The notes beneath the pieces were generated by a model that worked only from the letters and a program-made list of their open reading frames with translations, did not search any database and was not told where the DNA came from. DNA of 64,000 bases from contig OZ252212.1 of assembly GCA_965248955.1 (NCBI GenBank), positions 1,364,001 to 1,428,000 of the forward strand, in the 5' to 3' direction. The stretch comes from DAOUJH01 sp965248955. GTDB lineage: Bacteria; Chloroflexota; Dehalococcoidia; Lucifugimonadales; QGNO01. Positions 17,616 through 26,230 of the stretch are shown piece by piece (position 1 is the stretch's first letter; each line of letters opens with the position of its first letter). The position numbers and the translations under genes were made by a program.

Positions 17616-18086
17616 GTGGTCCACAAGGAAACATACTTAACGGGAGAGGGACTGGTTAAGCTGGAGACCGAGTTGGAGCATCTGCGCTCCGTGTCGCGTC
17701 AAGAGGTCGCTCAGCGAATCCACCAGGCAAAGGAGCTGGGCGGCACCGTGGACAACGCCGAGTACGAGGTAGCCAAGAACGAACAGGCTTTCATTGAGGG
17801 CAGGATCCTCACCCTTGAAAACATGATCAAGAACGCCGTCCTCATTCCGGATGACAGGAAGCCTTCCGGCAAGGTGGAGGTTGGATCTAAAGTCACCATA
17901 AAGGATTCCTCCGGCAAGGAGCATACATACACTATTGTGGGCAGCTCGGAGGCTGACCCCACCCAGGGCAAAATCTCCAACGAATCACCCGTAGGCCAGG
18001 CTCTATTGGGACGCAAAGAAAGGCAGCAGGCCAGGGTGCAGACCCCTTCAGGCTCTATCAAATACACTGTCGTCAAGATCTCTTAA
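17616..18086 (+). CDS. greA: Transcription elongation factor GreA
   Basis: A 156-residue protein when started at GTG 17616, five bases after an AAGG site. A TTG at 17601 would give 161. The N-terminal coiled coil starts with YLTGEGLVKLETELEHL and continues through QRIHQAKELG and AEYEVAKNEQAFIEGRI, whose tip carries the acidic residues (E-Y-E) that reach into the RNA polymerase channel. The C-terminal FKBP-like domain has SKVTIKD and the signature SNESPVGQALLG. It rescues backtracked polymerase by stimulating RNA cleavage. It is first in a run with lysS, nudix, serS and sucCD. Confidence 0.95.
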   Translation: MVHKETYLTGEGLVKLETELEHLRSVSRQEVAQRIHQAKELGGTVDNAEYEVAKNEQAFIEGRILTLENMIKNAVLIPDDRKPSGKVEVGSKVTIKDSSGKEHTYTIVGSSEADPTQGKISNESPVGQALLGRKERQQARVQTPSGSIKYTVVKIS

Positions 18087-18146
18087 CCTTGCATGGCCAG
18101 CCTCAGGGGAGGCGGTGCATTCTTCACCAGGCACCCGGATTTCAGA

Positions 18147-19643
18147 ATGACACAACGGAGCAAGGCGCTCGCTGAATCGCGCCAGGACAAGCTGAGAAAG
18201 CTACGTGACCAAGGTATCGACCCGTACCCTCCACGGTTCCATCGTACTCATACCAACCGGGAAGCCATGGATTGGTACCAGAAGGCCGAGGCCGTTAGGG
18301 GAGAGGGCTACCACAGCCGCAAGAAGCTCACCGTTGCCGGCCGCATCACGGCCCTGCGCGATATGGGTAAAGCCGCTTTCCTAGACCTGCGCGACGGTTC
18401 TCAAAGGCTCCAGGTGCACCTGAGGAGTGACGTCCTTGAGAACTCTTACGGCTTGATGGAAACCCTGGACTTGGGCGATTTCCTGGGCGTTGAGGGGACT
18501 ATGTTTCGTACGCGACGCGGTGAGATAACCCTCCAGGCGCGTAACATCGTTCTCTTGGCAAAAGCACACCGGCCACCTCCTGAAAAGTGGCACGGCCTCC
18601 GCGACGTTGAAATACGCTACCGGCAACGTTACCTGGATTTAATGGCCAACCCGGACGTCAAATCCGTATTCCAAGGCAGAAGCAAAATCATCTCCGCTGT
18701 GCGCAGTTTCATGGACGGCCGGGGCTACATAGAGGTGGAGACGCCCGTCATGGTCCCCGTGGCCGCCGGCGCCATGGCCCGGCCCTTTGTCACCACGCAC
18801 AACGCCCTTGATCGTGTGCTGTATCTCCGCATTGCCACGGAACTATACCTCAAGCGACTCATCATAGGCGGGCTGGACAGGGTTTACGAGATAGGACGCA
18901 TATTCCGCAACGAAGGCATAGACATGGACCACAACCCGGAGTTCACTATGCTGGAGAGCTATGAAGCCTACGCCGACTACAATGATATCATGGTCTTGGT
19001 GGAGCAGATGGCGGCGGCGGCGGCGCGCACCGTCAACGGCTCGGCCAAAGCTGCCTTCCACGGCCATGAGATAGACTTCACGCCTCCCTGGCGGCGTCTT
19101 AATCTCACGGAAGAGCTGAAGAAAGAGGGGCTGGACATAGAGAAGCTGTCCCGGACCGAAGACCTGGTGGCAGCCGCTAGGGCAAAAGGCGTTGAAACCG
19201 CCGCCCTGGAAAGCCGGGGCAGGATCATAGACAAACTGGTGGGTTCCCTGGTCGAGCCCAAGCTGATTCAGCCGGCTTTCCTGATAGACTATCCGGTGGA
19301 GATGTCGCCGCTTGCCAAAGCAAAGCGGGATGACCCACGCTATGCCGAGCGTTTCGAAGCGTTCGCCGGGGGCATGGAGATCGCGAACTCCTTCACCGAG
19401 TTGAACGACCCTGAGGTGCAGCGGGAGCGCTTCCAAGAGCAGGAGAAGCTGCGAAAGAGGTTTGGAGATGAAGATTTCGATCGTCTGGATGAGGACTTCC
19501 TCACCGCAATGGAGTACGGCATGCCCCCCACCGGCGGACTTGGGGTGGGCATAGACCGGCTGGTGATGCTTCTCACCGGCCAGGACACCATCAGAGACGT
19601 TGTGCTGTTTCCCCAGCTGAGGAGCAGAGGGACTGAAGCATGA
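18147..19643 (+). CDS. lysS: Lysyl-tRNA synthetase, class II
   Basis: A class II LysRS of 498 residues from ATG 18147. That start matches the family N-terminus (SRQDKLRKLRDQGIDPYP), while an ATG at 18093 adds 18 unconserved residues. Neither has a strong Shine-Dalgarno. The OB-fold domain includes VAGRITALRDMGKAAFLDLRD. Motif 1 is in the GYIEVETPVM region, motif 2 in YEIGRIFRNEGID with HNPEFTMLE, and motif 3 is GGLGVGIDRLVMLLTG. It charges tRNA-Lys. Its stop overlaps the nudix start by four bases, showing an operon. Confidence 0.97.
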   Translation: MTQRSKALAESRQDKLRKLRDQGIDPYPPRFHRTHTNREAMDWYQKAEAVRGEGYHSRKKLTVAGRITALRDMGKAAFLDLRDGSQRLQVHLRSDVLENSYGLMETLDLGDFLGVEGTMFRTRRGEITLQARNIVLLAKAHRPPPEKWHGLRDVEIRYRQRYLDLMANPDVKSVFQGRSKIISAVRSFMDGRGYIEVETPVMVPVAAGAMARPFVTTHNALDRVLYLRIATELYLKRLIIGGLDRVYEIGRIFRNEGIDMDHNPEFTMLESYEAYADYNDIMVLVEQMAAAAARTVNGSAKAAFHGHEIDFTPPWRRLNLTEELKKEGLDIEKLSRTEDLVAAARAKGVETAALESRGRIIDKLVGSLVEPKLIQPAFLIDYPVEMSPLAKAKRDDPRYAERFEAFAGGMEIANSFTELNDPEVQRERFQEQEKLRKRFGDEDFDRLDEDFLTAMEYGMPPTGGLGVGIDRLVMLLTGQDTIRDVVLFPQLRSRGTEA

Positions 19644-20140
19644 GACGCCACATGACAGTTACCGCTTTCGTCTCTAGGAAGGGCTGTACCCTGTTGCACT
19701 GGCACGCCAAGAACCGCATGTGGCTCCCACCGGGAGGACATATAGAGCCTGATGAGGATCCTGTTCAAGCGCTGTGCCGTGAAGCAGAAGAAGAGACCGG
19801 GATTGCCATAGAAGTGCTCCCTTCTTCAGACTCCTTTCTCTATGAAGAGCCCGCACAGCTTCCCACACCGGTAACCATCATGCTGGAGGACATCCCGGCC
19901 ACTCCGGAAGAGCCGGCACATCAGCACATTGACCTTGTCTACTTCACCCGGCCGGGCAAGGCAGCATCCGACGCTTCCTTGAACGAAGGCTGGCGCTGGG
20001 TTTCAGAGCAAGAGCTGCAGAGCAACACGGCTCTGAACACGGAAAACGGTTCTGCTCCGGTACCTGCCCCGGAAGATGTACGAGTGCTCGGACTGGCTGC
20101 TATACAGAGAGCTGCCAGGGAAGAGGGCAGAGATGCTTGA
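19640..20140 (+). CDS. NUDIX hydrolase
   Basis: A 166-residue NUDIX protein. The box reads GHIEPDEDPVQALCREAEEE followed by TGI, which fits G-x5-E-x7-R-E-U-x-E-E-x-G-U with every catalytic glutamate present. WLPPGG precedes it. The family cleaves nucleoside diphosphates linked to other groups; the substrate is unknown. It overlaps lysS by ATGA and serS by eight bases, so it is translationally coupled inside an aminoacyl-tRNA synthetase operon. A role in sanitising nucleotides or adenylates is possible but unproven. Confidence 0.9.
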   Translation: MRRHMTVTAFVSRKGCTLLHWHAKNRMWLPPGGHIEPDEDPVQALCREAEEETGIAIEVLPSSDSFLYEEPAQLPTPVTIMLEDIPATPEEPAHQHIDLVYFTRPGKAASDASLNEGWRWVSEQELQSNTALNTENGSAPVPAPEDVRVLGLAAIQRAAREEGRDA

Positions 20141-21407
20141 TCTGGATCTGATCCGTCGTGACCCGGATGCCGCTCGCCAAGCGCTTGGCAAACGGGGCGA
20201 CGACTCTACGTTGGAACGCATCCTGGCGTTGGATGCAGAGCGCCGCGGGAAGATTCACGAACGTGACGAGCTTAGAGCTCATCGCAATCAGGTCAGCCAG
20301 GAGCTTGGGCGCAGCGGTGAGCGTCCCCCGGAACTGCTGCGGGAAATGCGCCGGGTTGGAGACGACGTCAGGTCGCTGGAGGAGCAGCTAAGGAGAGTGG
20401 AGGAGGAGCTGACCACGCTCCTTCTCAACCTGCCCAACATACCGCTGGAGGACGTTCCCGTAGGGCCGGACGAATCGGCCAACAGGGTGGTGCGCTCCTG
20501 GGGAAAACCGGAAGGGTTCGACTTCGAACCCAGGGCCCACTGGGACCTCAACGAAGACCTGGGTATCATAGACTTCCAGCGCGGTGTCAAGCTGTCGGGT
20601 TCACGGTTCTACCTGCTTCAGGGCACGGGCGCCAGGCTGCAGCGTGCTCTCATCACCTGGATGCTTGATCTACATACCAAAGAACACGGCTACACGGAGA
20701 TATATCCCCCGGCCCTGGTGCGCGAAGACGTCATGAGAGGCAGCGGTAACCTGCCCAAGTTTCGGGAGAACCTATACAGGGATGCCGAAGAGGACCTCTG
20801 GCTGGTGCCTTCCGCGGAGGTGCCCCTGACCGGCTTGCATCGTGATGAAATCCTGGAAGCGGGCTCTATGCCGTTCTACTACACGGCCTATACCCCATGC
20901 TTTCGCCGTGAAAAGGCGGCGGCTGGCCGCGATACTAGAGGTATCAAACGTGTCCACCAGTTCGACAAAGTGGAGTTGTACGGGGTCGTTGAACCTGAGA
21001 AATCGGCTGAAGCCTTGGAGAAGTTGATGGCAGACGCCGAAGACGTGCTGCAACGCCTTGGTCTGCACTACCGCGTTGTCCAACTCTGCACCGGAGACCT
21101 TGGTTTTCAATCGGCCAAGACGTACGATCTGGAAGCATGGGCGCCTGGCTCTGGAGAATGGCTGGAGGTCAGCTCTTGCTCCACCTGCACGGACTTTCAG
21201 GCTCGCCGCTCCAACATCAGATTCCGGCGCCAGGCGGGAGGTCGCCCCGAGTACGTGCACACACTCAACGCCTCCGGGCTGGCCGTACCCAGGGTCATGA
21301 TCTCTATACTGGAGACGTATCAGCAAATGGATGGTTCGGTAACTGTACCGGAGGCTCTGCGCCCCTACGTGGGTGTCGACTCTATATATCCGTGGAAGGG
21401 ACGCTAG
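20133..21407 (+). CDS. serS: Seryl-tRNA synthetase
   Basis: A 424-residue SerRS from ATG 20133 (LDLDLIRRDPDAARQAL), preceded by GAAGAGGG. A frame extending to 20076 would overlap the nudix gene by more and lacks conservation. The N-terminal long coiled coil (residues 30-100) binds the tRNA-Ser variable arm. Motif 2 is YTPCFRREKAAAGRDTRGI followed by HQFDKVELY. Motif 3 is near HTLNASGLAVPRVMISILE. The gene for tRNA-Ser(UGA) follows 80 bases downstream, so the enzyme lies next to one of its substrates. Confidence 0.97.
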   Translation: MLDLDLIRRDPDAARQALGKRGDDSTLERILALDAERRGKIHERDELRAHRNQVSQELGRSGERPPELLREMRRVGDDVRSLEEQLRRVEEELTTLLLNLPNIPLEDVPVGPDESANRVVRSWGKPEGFDFEPRAHWDLNEDLGIIDFQRGVKLSGSRFYLLQGTGARLQRALITWMLDLHTKEHGYTEIYPPALVREDVMRGSGNLPKFRENLYRDAEEDLWLVPSAEVPLTGLHRDEILEAGSMPFYYTAYTPCFRREKAAAGRDTRGIKRVHQFDKVELYGVVEPEKSAEALEKLMADAEDVLQRLGLHYRVVQLCTGDLGFQSAKTYDLEAWAPGSGEWLEVSSCSTCTDFQARRSNIRFRRQAGGRPEYVHTLNASGLAVPRVMISILETYQQMDGSVTVPEALRPYVGVDSIYPWKGR

Positions 21408-21486
21408 TCAATGAGCGGAAGGTTCAGGTATCCTTAGTCCGCTGGCAGTCACCTTGGACCGGCGAAGCGAACAGAATCTACGTTTG

Positions 21487-21576
21487 GGAGGGATGGCCGA
21501 GCGGTTTAAGGCGCCTGTCTTGAAAACAGGTAAACTCGAAAGGGTTTCGTGGGTTCGAATCCCACTCCCTCCGCCA
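21487..21576 (+). tRNA. tRNA-Ser (anticodon UGA)
   Basis: A class II tRNA with a long variable arm. The acceptor stem GGAGGGA pairs with TCCCTCC (21566-21572). The D arm includes GGCCGAGCGGTTTAAGGC. The anticodon stem is CCTGT/ACAGG with loop CTTGAAA, so the anticodon TGA is at 21521-21523. The T arm is GTGGG TTCGAAT CCCAC. Discriminator G is followed by an encoded CCA (21574-21576). It reads UCA and other UCN codons. The sucC start codon lies only eight bases after the CCA. Confidence 0.96.
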
Positions 21577-21584
21577 GAGCGTAT

Positions 21585-22745
21585 ATGAAGCTGCACGAAT
21601 ACCAGGCCAAGTCGATTCTCGCAGGTTACGGTATGACCGTACCGCGCAGCGGCGTTGCCACCACGCCCCTTGAAGCACGCGGTGTAATGCGCCACGTGGG
21701 CAGTCCCGCCGTGATAAAGGCCCAGGTGCACGCCGGCGGCCGCGGCAAGGGAGGCGGCATCAAACCGGTCAAAACCGCTGAAGAGGCGGAGGACGCCGCC
21801 GCCGCCATGCTGGGTACCCGGCTGGTAACGCCTCAAACGGGACAGGCCGGCGCCCCGGTGAGCAAGGTCATGGTGGAAGAGTCCCTGGAAATCGAGCATG
21901 AGTTGTACGTTGGAATAGTCATCGACGCCACCGCCCGTGCGCCCGTGGTCATCGCCAGCAGGGCCGGCGGCATGGAGATAGAGGAGATAGCCCGCGATCA
22001 CCCCGATCTCATCCTCAGAGAGGTGGTGGAGCCTACGGTGGGCTTGCGAGCCTACCAGGGGCGTCGTCTTGCTGCGGGAATGGGACTGCCCTCCACCCTG
22101 GCGAATGCCATGGCGGAGCAGATGATTCGCTTGTATCGCGCTTTTATAGAGATGGACTGTTCGCTGGCGGAGATCAACCCTATAGCGATAACCAAAAGCG
22201 GCCAGGTCGTTGTCCTGGACGCCAAGGTGACCATTGACGATGACGCCGCTTTCCGCCAGTTGGAGATGCCCGGTCTGCGTGATTGGAGCCAGGAAGACAG
22301 GCTTGAGGCCAAGGCGGGGCAGGCCGGGATAGCTTACGTGAAACTAGACGGAGAGGTCGGCTGCCTTGTGAACGGCGCCGGGCTGGCCATGGCCACTATG
22401 GACAACATCAAAGAGGGTGGATGTGAGCCGGCAAACTTCTTAGACGTGGGCGGCGGCGCAGAGCCGATCAGGGTAGCCGAGGCTATGGGAATCATCCTGG
22501 CCGACCGGCAGGTGACGAGCGTACTGGTAAACGTCTTTGGCGGCATTGCACGTTGCGACGACATTGCGGAGGGCATTGTCCGAGCCATGCCGGAGAGCCG
22601 TAGAGATTTGCCCATAGTGGTCCGTTTCCTGGGCACCAACAAAGACGAAGGCACTCGCATTCTCCGAGAATCCGGGCTCAACACCTTCTTTGTCGACAGT
22701 CTTGCAGAGGCGACAAAAATCCTCGGGGAGATGCGCTCATCATGA
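21585..22745 (+). CDS. sucC: Succinyl-CoA synthetase, beta subunit
   Basis: A 386-residue beta subunit from ATG 21585 (MKLHEYQAKSIL, the standard family start). ATP-grasp motifs are visible: KAQVHAGGRGKGGG at about residue 45, AEINPIAITKSG, and VLDAKVTIDDDA. The C-terminal CoA-ligase domain has NGAGLAMATMDNIK and VNVFGGIARCDDIAEGI. With SucD it interconverts succinyl-CoA and succinate with formation of nucleoside triphosphate. Only eight bases separate the tRNA-Ser 3' end and this ATG, and no Shine-Dalgarno is visible in them. Translation must tolerate a very short leader after tRNA processing, or use unprocessed RNA. Confidence 0.96.
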   Translation: MKLHEYQAKSILAGYGMTVPRSGVATTPLEARGVMRHVGSPAVIKAQVHAGGRGKGGGIKPVKTAEEAEDAAAAMLGTRLVTPQTGQAGAPVSKVMVEESLEIEHELYVGIVIDATARAPVVIASRAGGMEIEEIARDHPDLILREVVEPTVGLRAYQGRRLAAGMGLPSTLANAMAEQMIRLYRAFIEMDCSLAEINPIAITKSGQVVVLDAKVTIDDDAAFRQLEMPGLRDWSQEDRLEAKAGQAGIAYVKLDGEVGCLVNGAGLAMATMDNIKEGGCEPANFLDVGGGAEPIRVAEAMGIILADRQVTSVLVNVFGGIARCDDIAEGIVRAMPESRRDLPIVVRFLGTNKDEGTRILRESGLNTFFVDSLAEATKILGEMRSS

Positions 22746-23638
22746 GCATCCTGGTAGATAAGACATCTCGTATCTTGGTGCAGGGCATCACCGGCAAGCA
22801 GGGCACCTTCCACTCCATGCAGATGCTGGAGTACGGCACCAACATTGTGGCCGGCGTGACCCCGGGAAGAGGCGGACTCAAGTTCCAGGAAGTCGTGCCC
22901 GTTTTCGATGCGGTAGAGACGGCAGTGAGGCATACCGGCGCCGATACCTCGATAATCTTCGTTCCCGCTCCTGGCGCCGCCGACGCCATATTGGAGGCAG
23001 CCGACGCCGGCATATCCCTCTCCATCTGCATCACGGAGGGTGTGCCAGCCTTGGACATGGTGAACGTACTGCGCTGCCTGCCGGAATCCAACATGCGCAT
23101 TATTGGCCCCAACTGCCCGGGCGTCATCTCTCCTGGCCACCGTTGCCGTGTGGGGATCATGCCCTCTGAAATACACATGCCGGGCAACGTAGGCGTCGTC
23201 TCCCGCAGCGGAACGCTCACCTACGAAGCGGTCAACGCCCTGACCCAGGCAGGTATCGGCCAGTCCACCTGCGTCGGCATTGGCGGCGACCCACTGGTGG
23301 GCACCAGTTTCGTCGACGTGCTGGCCATGTTCCAGGAAGATCTCGAAACGGAGGCGGTGGTGCTGATAGGAGAGATCGGCGGCAACCGCGAGCAGGAAGC
23401 GGCAGAGTTCATCAAGCAGGGCGGTTTCACCAAGCCGCTGGTTGCCCTGGTGGCGGGCCGCTCGGCGCCGCCGGGCAAGCGAATGGGCCACGCCGGCGCC
23501 ATCATCACGGGCAACGCAGCCACCGCATCCGACAAGATACGCGCCCTCTCCGATGCAGGTGCCACTATAGCCGCCACAGTGGAAGAGGTGGGCGCCGTGA
23601 TGAACGACGTGCTAACCGCAAACAGGGTGCAGCCTTGA
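22742..23638 (+). CDS. sucD: Succinyl-CoA synthetase, alpha subunit
   Basis: A 298-residue alpha subunit that overlaps sucC by ATGA, so the two are coupled. The CoA-binding Rossmann domain carries VQGITGKQGTFHSMQM. IGPNCPGVISPG is the second CoA site. The active-site histidine is in KRMGHAGAII. CITEGVPALDMV and IGGDPLVGTSFVDVL are also typical. It forms the substrate-level phosphorylation step of the TCA cycle with SucC. Confidence 0.97.
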   Translation: MSILVDKTSRILVQGITGKQGTFHSMQMLEYGTNIVAGVTPGRGGLKFQEVVPVFDAVETAVRHTGADTSIIFVPAPGAADAILEAADAGISLSICITEGVPALDMVNVLRCLPESNMRIIGPNCPGVISPGHRCRVGIMPSEIHMPGNVGVVSRSGTLTYEAVNALTQAGIGQSTCVGIGGDPLVGTSFVDVLAMFQEDLETEAVVLIGEIGGNREQEAAEFIKQGGFTKPLVALVAGRSAPPGKRMGHAGAIITGNAATASDKIRALSDAGATIAATVEEVGAVMNDVLTANRVQP

Positions 23639-23658
23639 ACAGCACGTAGCGGCGGGTT

Positions 23659-23815
23659 TCAAACTCCCCTCTGCAAGACGGCGGTCTGGGGCACCTGGAC
23701 CTCGCTGGTGCGCAGCCAGACTCCGGCGGGCATGTCGGCTGGCAGGAAGCGGATGTTGGGGGAGATTGCCTATGGTGAAGACGCCATCGCCGGAGACAAC
23801 CTCGCAAGCCCTGAG
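23659..23815 (-). pseudogene. Possible decayed C-terminal gene fragment
   Basis: Read on the minus strand, two adjoining frames give protein-like sequence (GDGVFTIGNLP, then NIRFLPADMPAGVWLRTSEV) that ends at a TGA near 23659, with a frame change near the C run around 23757. No start is present and I do not recognise the family. It could be a remnant of a lost gene or chance. Confidence 0.25.
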
Positions 23816-23855
23816 CTGGCCCTAGTCTAGGTAACCCAATACCCTGCGAAAGCGC

Positions 23856-25475
23856 TCACAGGCCCAGGATGTTCCCCTTGTCGTCCACGTCCAACTGCCG
23901 TGGGGAGCGAGGCAGGCCTGGCAGGGTGAGTACGCTCCCGGCAATGGGGTATATGAACCCGGCCCCAATGGACGCCCTTACGTCGGAAATCTCAAAGGTG
24001 TAGTCAGATGGCCTTCCCTTCAGGGAGGGCAAATGGGAGAGGGAGAGGGGGGTCTTGGCCATGCACACCGGCAGGCTGCCCCATCCCAACGCCTCGTAAC
24101 TTTTCAGCTTCCTACGGGCCGCCGTATCCCAACGGACGTCCCTTGCGTTGTAGACCTTGCGGGCAAGGGTTTCCATCTTCTCCTGTATCGGCGCATCTTT
24201 GGGGTAGAGGTAGGACACCTCGCCGCCCCGGGCCGCCGCTTCGACGACCGCTTCGGCCAGCTCCACGCCTCCTTCGCCGCCGTCGGAAAAGGCCGTGCTC
24301 TTTGCCGCGGCGAATGCGCCGGCGTCCAGGGCGCCCTGTCGCACCAGGTCCAGCTCTCCCTGGGTATCGGTGGGAAAGGCGTTCACGGCCACGACCACAG
24401 GAATTCCGAAAGCCCTGGCAATTCCAACGTGATGTTCCAAGTTGGGCATTCCCCGCCGCACCGCATCTTCATCCGGCGCGTCCAGGCCTCGCAGAGGAAT
24501 GCCTCCGTGGAACTTGAGCGCCCTCACGGAAGCCACCAGCACGGCGGCCCTGGGCTTCAGCCCGCTGGTGCGGGTCTTGATGTGCATGAACTTTTCCAAA
24601 CCCAGGTCAGACCCAAATCCCGCTTCCGTGAGAACATAGTCTGCGTAGCCCAAGGCAAGCTGGTCGGCCAGGATGGAGCTGCAGCCGTGGGCTATGTTGC
24701 CAAAGGGACCAGTGTGCACCAGTACGGGCTGCCCCTCCGTGGTCTGCACCAGGTTGGGTTGTATGGCATACCTGAGCAGCGACATCATGGAGCCGACGGC
24801 CCCCACGTCCTGCGCCGTGACGGGCTGCCTGTTCTGGTTGAAGCCCACCACCATCCTGCCCAACCGCAACCTCAGATCTTCTAGGCTTTGGGACAGAGCC
24901 AGAACAGCCATTATCTCCGACGCGGTGACTATGTCGAAGCCGGTCTGCCTCAGGGGCGCATTGGCGGAGCCGCCGATGCCGGTGACTATGTCCCTGAGGG
25001 CCCTATCTTCAACGTCGGTCACCCTGCGCCACGTGGAGCCAGTTGGGCTGAAGCCGTGGATCAGGTTTCGCTGGGTCGCGTTGTCGGTGAGGGCCGCTAG
25101 GAGGTTGTGGGCCGACGCTACGGCGTGAGCGTCACCTGTGAAGTGAACGTTTACCTCGTCCTGGGGTTCTACCAGGCAGGCGCCGCCTCCCGTGCCTCCT
25201 CCCTTGATGCCAAAGATAGGCCCAAGTGACGGCTCTCTGAGAGTGGCTGCAACCCGTTTCCCCAGCTTGCCCAGTCCCTGGGCCAACCCGACCGTCGTCG
25301 TCGTCTTTCCCTCACCTGACGGCGTCGGAGTGATTCCCGTTACCACTATCAGGCTCCCCTGAGGCGCATCCGTCTTAATTGCTTCCAACGCCAACTTGGC
25401 CTTGTACCTCCCGTAGGGGATGACAAGGTCAGGGTCAATGCCCATCGCGTCCGCAATATCAGCTATAGGCTTCAT
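23856..25475 (-). CDS. fhs: Formate-tetrahydrofolate ligase
   Basis: A 539-residue ligase from ATG 25475, which follows GAGGAAAGAG. A longer frame to 25529 lacks a site. The ATP loop is TPSGEGKTTTTVGLAQGL near residue 65. EPSLGPIFGIKGGGTGGG and NLLAALTDN are further signatures. It makes 10-formyl-THF from formate, THF and ATP. That product feeds PurH (13253-14830) and other one-carbon steps. The gene stands alone on the minus strand. The plus-strand methyltransferase pseudogene begins about 100 bases beyond its start. Confidence 0.97.
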   Translation of the reverse strand: MKPIADIADAMGIDPDLVIPYGRYKAKLALEAIKTDAPQGSLIVVTGITPTPSGEGKTTTTVGLAQGLGKLGKRVAATLREPSLGPIFGIKGGGTGGGACLVEPQDEVNVHFTGDAHAVASAHNLLAALTDNATQRNLIHGFSPTGSTWRRVTDVEDRALRDIVTGIGGSANAPLRQTGFDIVTASEIMAVLALSQSLEDLRLRLGRMVVGFNQNRQPVTAQDVGAVGSMMSLLRYAIQPNLVQTTEGQPVLVHTGPFGNIAHGCSSILADQLALGYADYVLTEAGFGSDLGLEKFMHIKTRTSGLKPRAAVLVASVRALKFHGGIPLRGLDAPDEDAVRRGMPNLEHHVGIARAFGIPVVVAVNAFPTDTQGELDLVRQGALDAGAFAAAKSTAFSDGGEGGVELAEAVVEAAARGGEVSYLYPKDAPIQEKMETLARKVYNARDVRWDTAARRKLKSYEALGWGSLPVCMAKTPLSLSHLPSLKGRPSDYTFEISDVRASIGAGFIYPIAGSVLTLPGLPRSPRQLDVDDKGNILGL

Positions 25476-25569
25476 CTCTTTCCTCACAATTTCATTATGC
25501 TCTCGGCTGGACCCCGCCCGCCGTTCCACTAAAGATTATCCTATCCACAGAGGGCGGATTCAACTCGAA

Positions 25570-26099
25570 TCACACGACGTGGTCTACGATATTGAGGCAA
25601 CTTGCCATGCGCCGGATAAACCCAGCGTCTATGGTGAGGTCTTTCGTCTGCTGAAGCCGGGCGGGTGCTTCGGCGCTTACGAATACTGCTTGACTGACCG
25701 CTTCGATCCCCAGAATTCCCTCCACCTCAAGATCAAAGCCGACATTGAGCTGGGAGGCGCCCTGTTCGACATCGACGACCAACAAACAGTTGATAACGCG
25801 CTTCGGTCAGTGGGATCCGAGGTGTTGGAACATGGGACCTCTCCGTACAAACTGGATCGTCTATTCTCTGGTGTCAACCCCTGATTGGTTCGGGGCTCTC
25901 TTTTGCCAGCTTTCGCAGTTCAAGGATTGGGCGCTGGGCCACCCACAATTCGCTGAGAGCGCTCGAGGCGCTCCACATTGCGCCGAAGGGAACCGTCCGC
26001 GTATCGGAGACCTTGAACCTCTGCGCGGTAGCCATGGCTGAGGCGGGCCGGTTGGCATCTTCACCCCAGAATTCCCTCCACGCCCGCAAACCGGCCTAG
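25570..26099 (+). pseudogene. Sterol C-24 methyltransferase-like (Erg6/SMT) remnant
   Basis: The C-terminal half of a SAM methyltransferase. HDVVYDIEATCHAPDK, VFRLLKPGGCFGAYEYCL and TDRFDPQN match blocks that are quite specific to sterol C-24 methyltransferases (IEATCHAPD and YEWCMTD in Erg6). That frame stops at 25884. A different frame then gives RIGRWATHNSLRALEALHIA and PKGTVRVSETLN with the terminal ARKP, as in Erg6, ending at 26099. So there is at least one frameshift, and perhaps another near the end. The N-terminal half, including the first SAM motif, is missing. The fhs promoter region takes its place. Bacterial SMT homologues are known, but this copy is dead. Confidence 0.75.
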
Positions 26100-26230
26100 C
26101 GCAATCCAATCTTCGGGGTCGCCATCTGTGGCCTCTTCAAAGTCCGGGTCGATGCTCGGCCTATCGTATCCCTAAAGAGGCAACAAGGACGTATACTTAC
26201 CTCCATGACGAACACTGAACAGGCAACCGG

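Noticed and set aside
18093..18146. Upstream ATG as lysS start
   Set aside because: The 18 added residues are not like the family N-terminus, and no Shine-Dalgarno supports it.
22334..23491. 385-codon minus-strand frame over sucC and sucD
   Set aside because: Antisense to two clear genes, His/Gly-rich without any motif.
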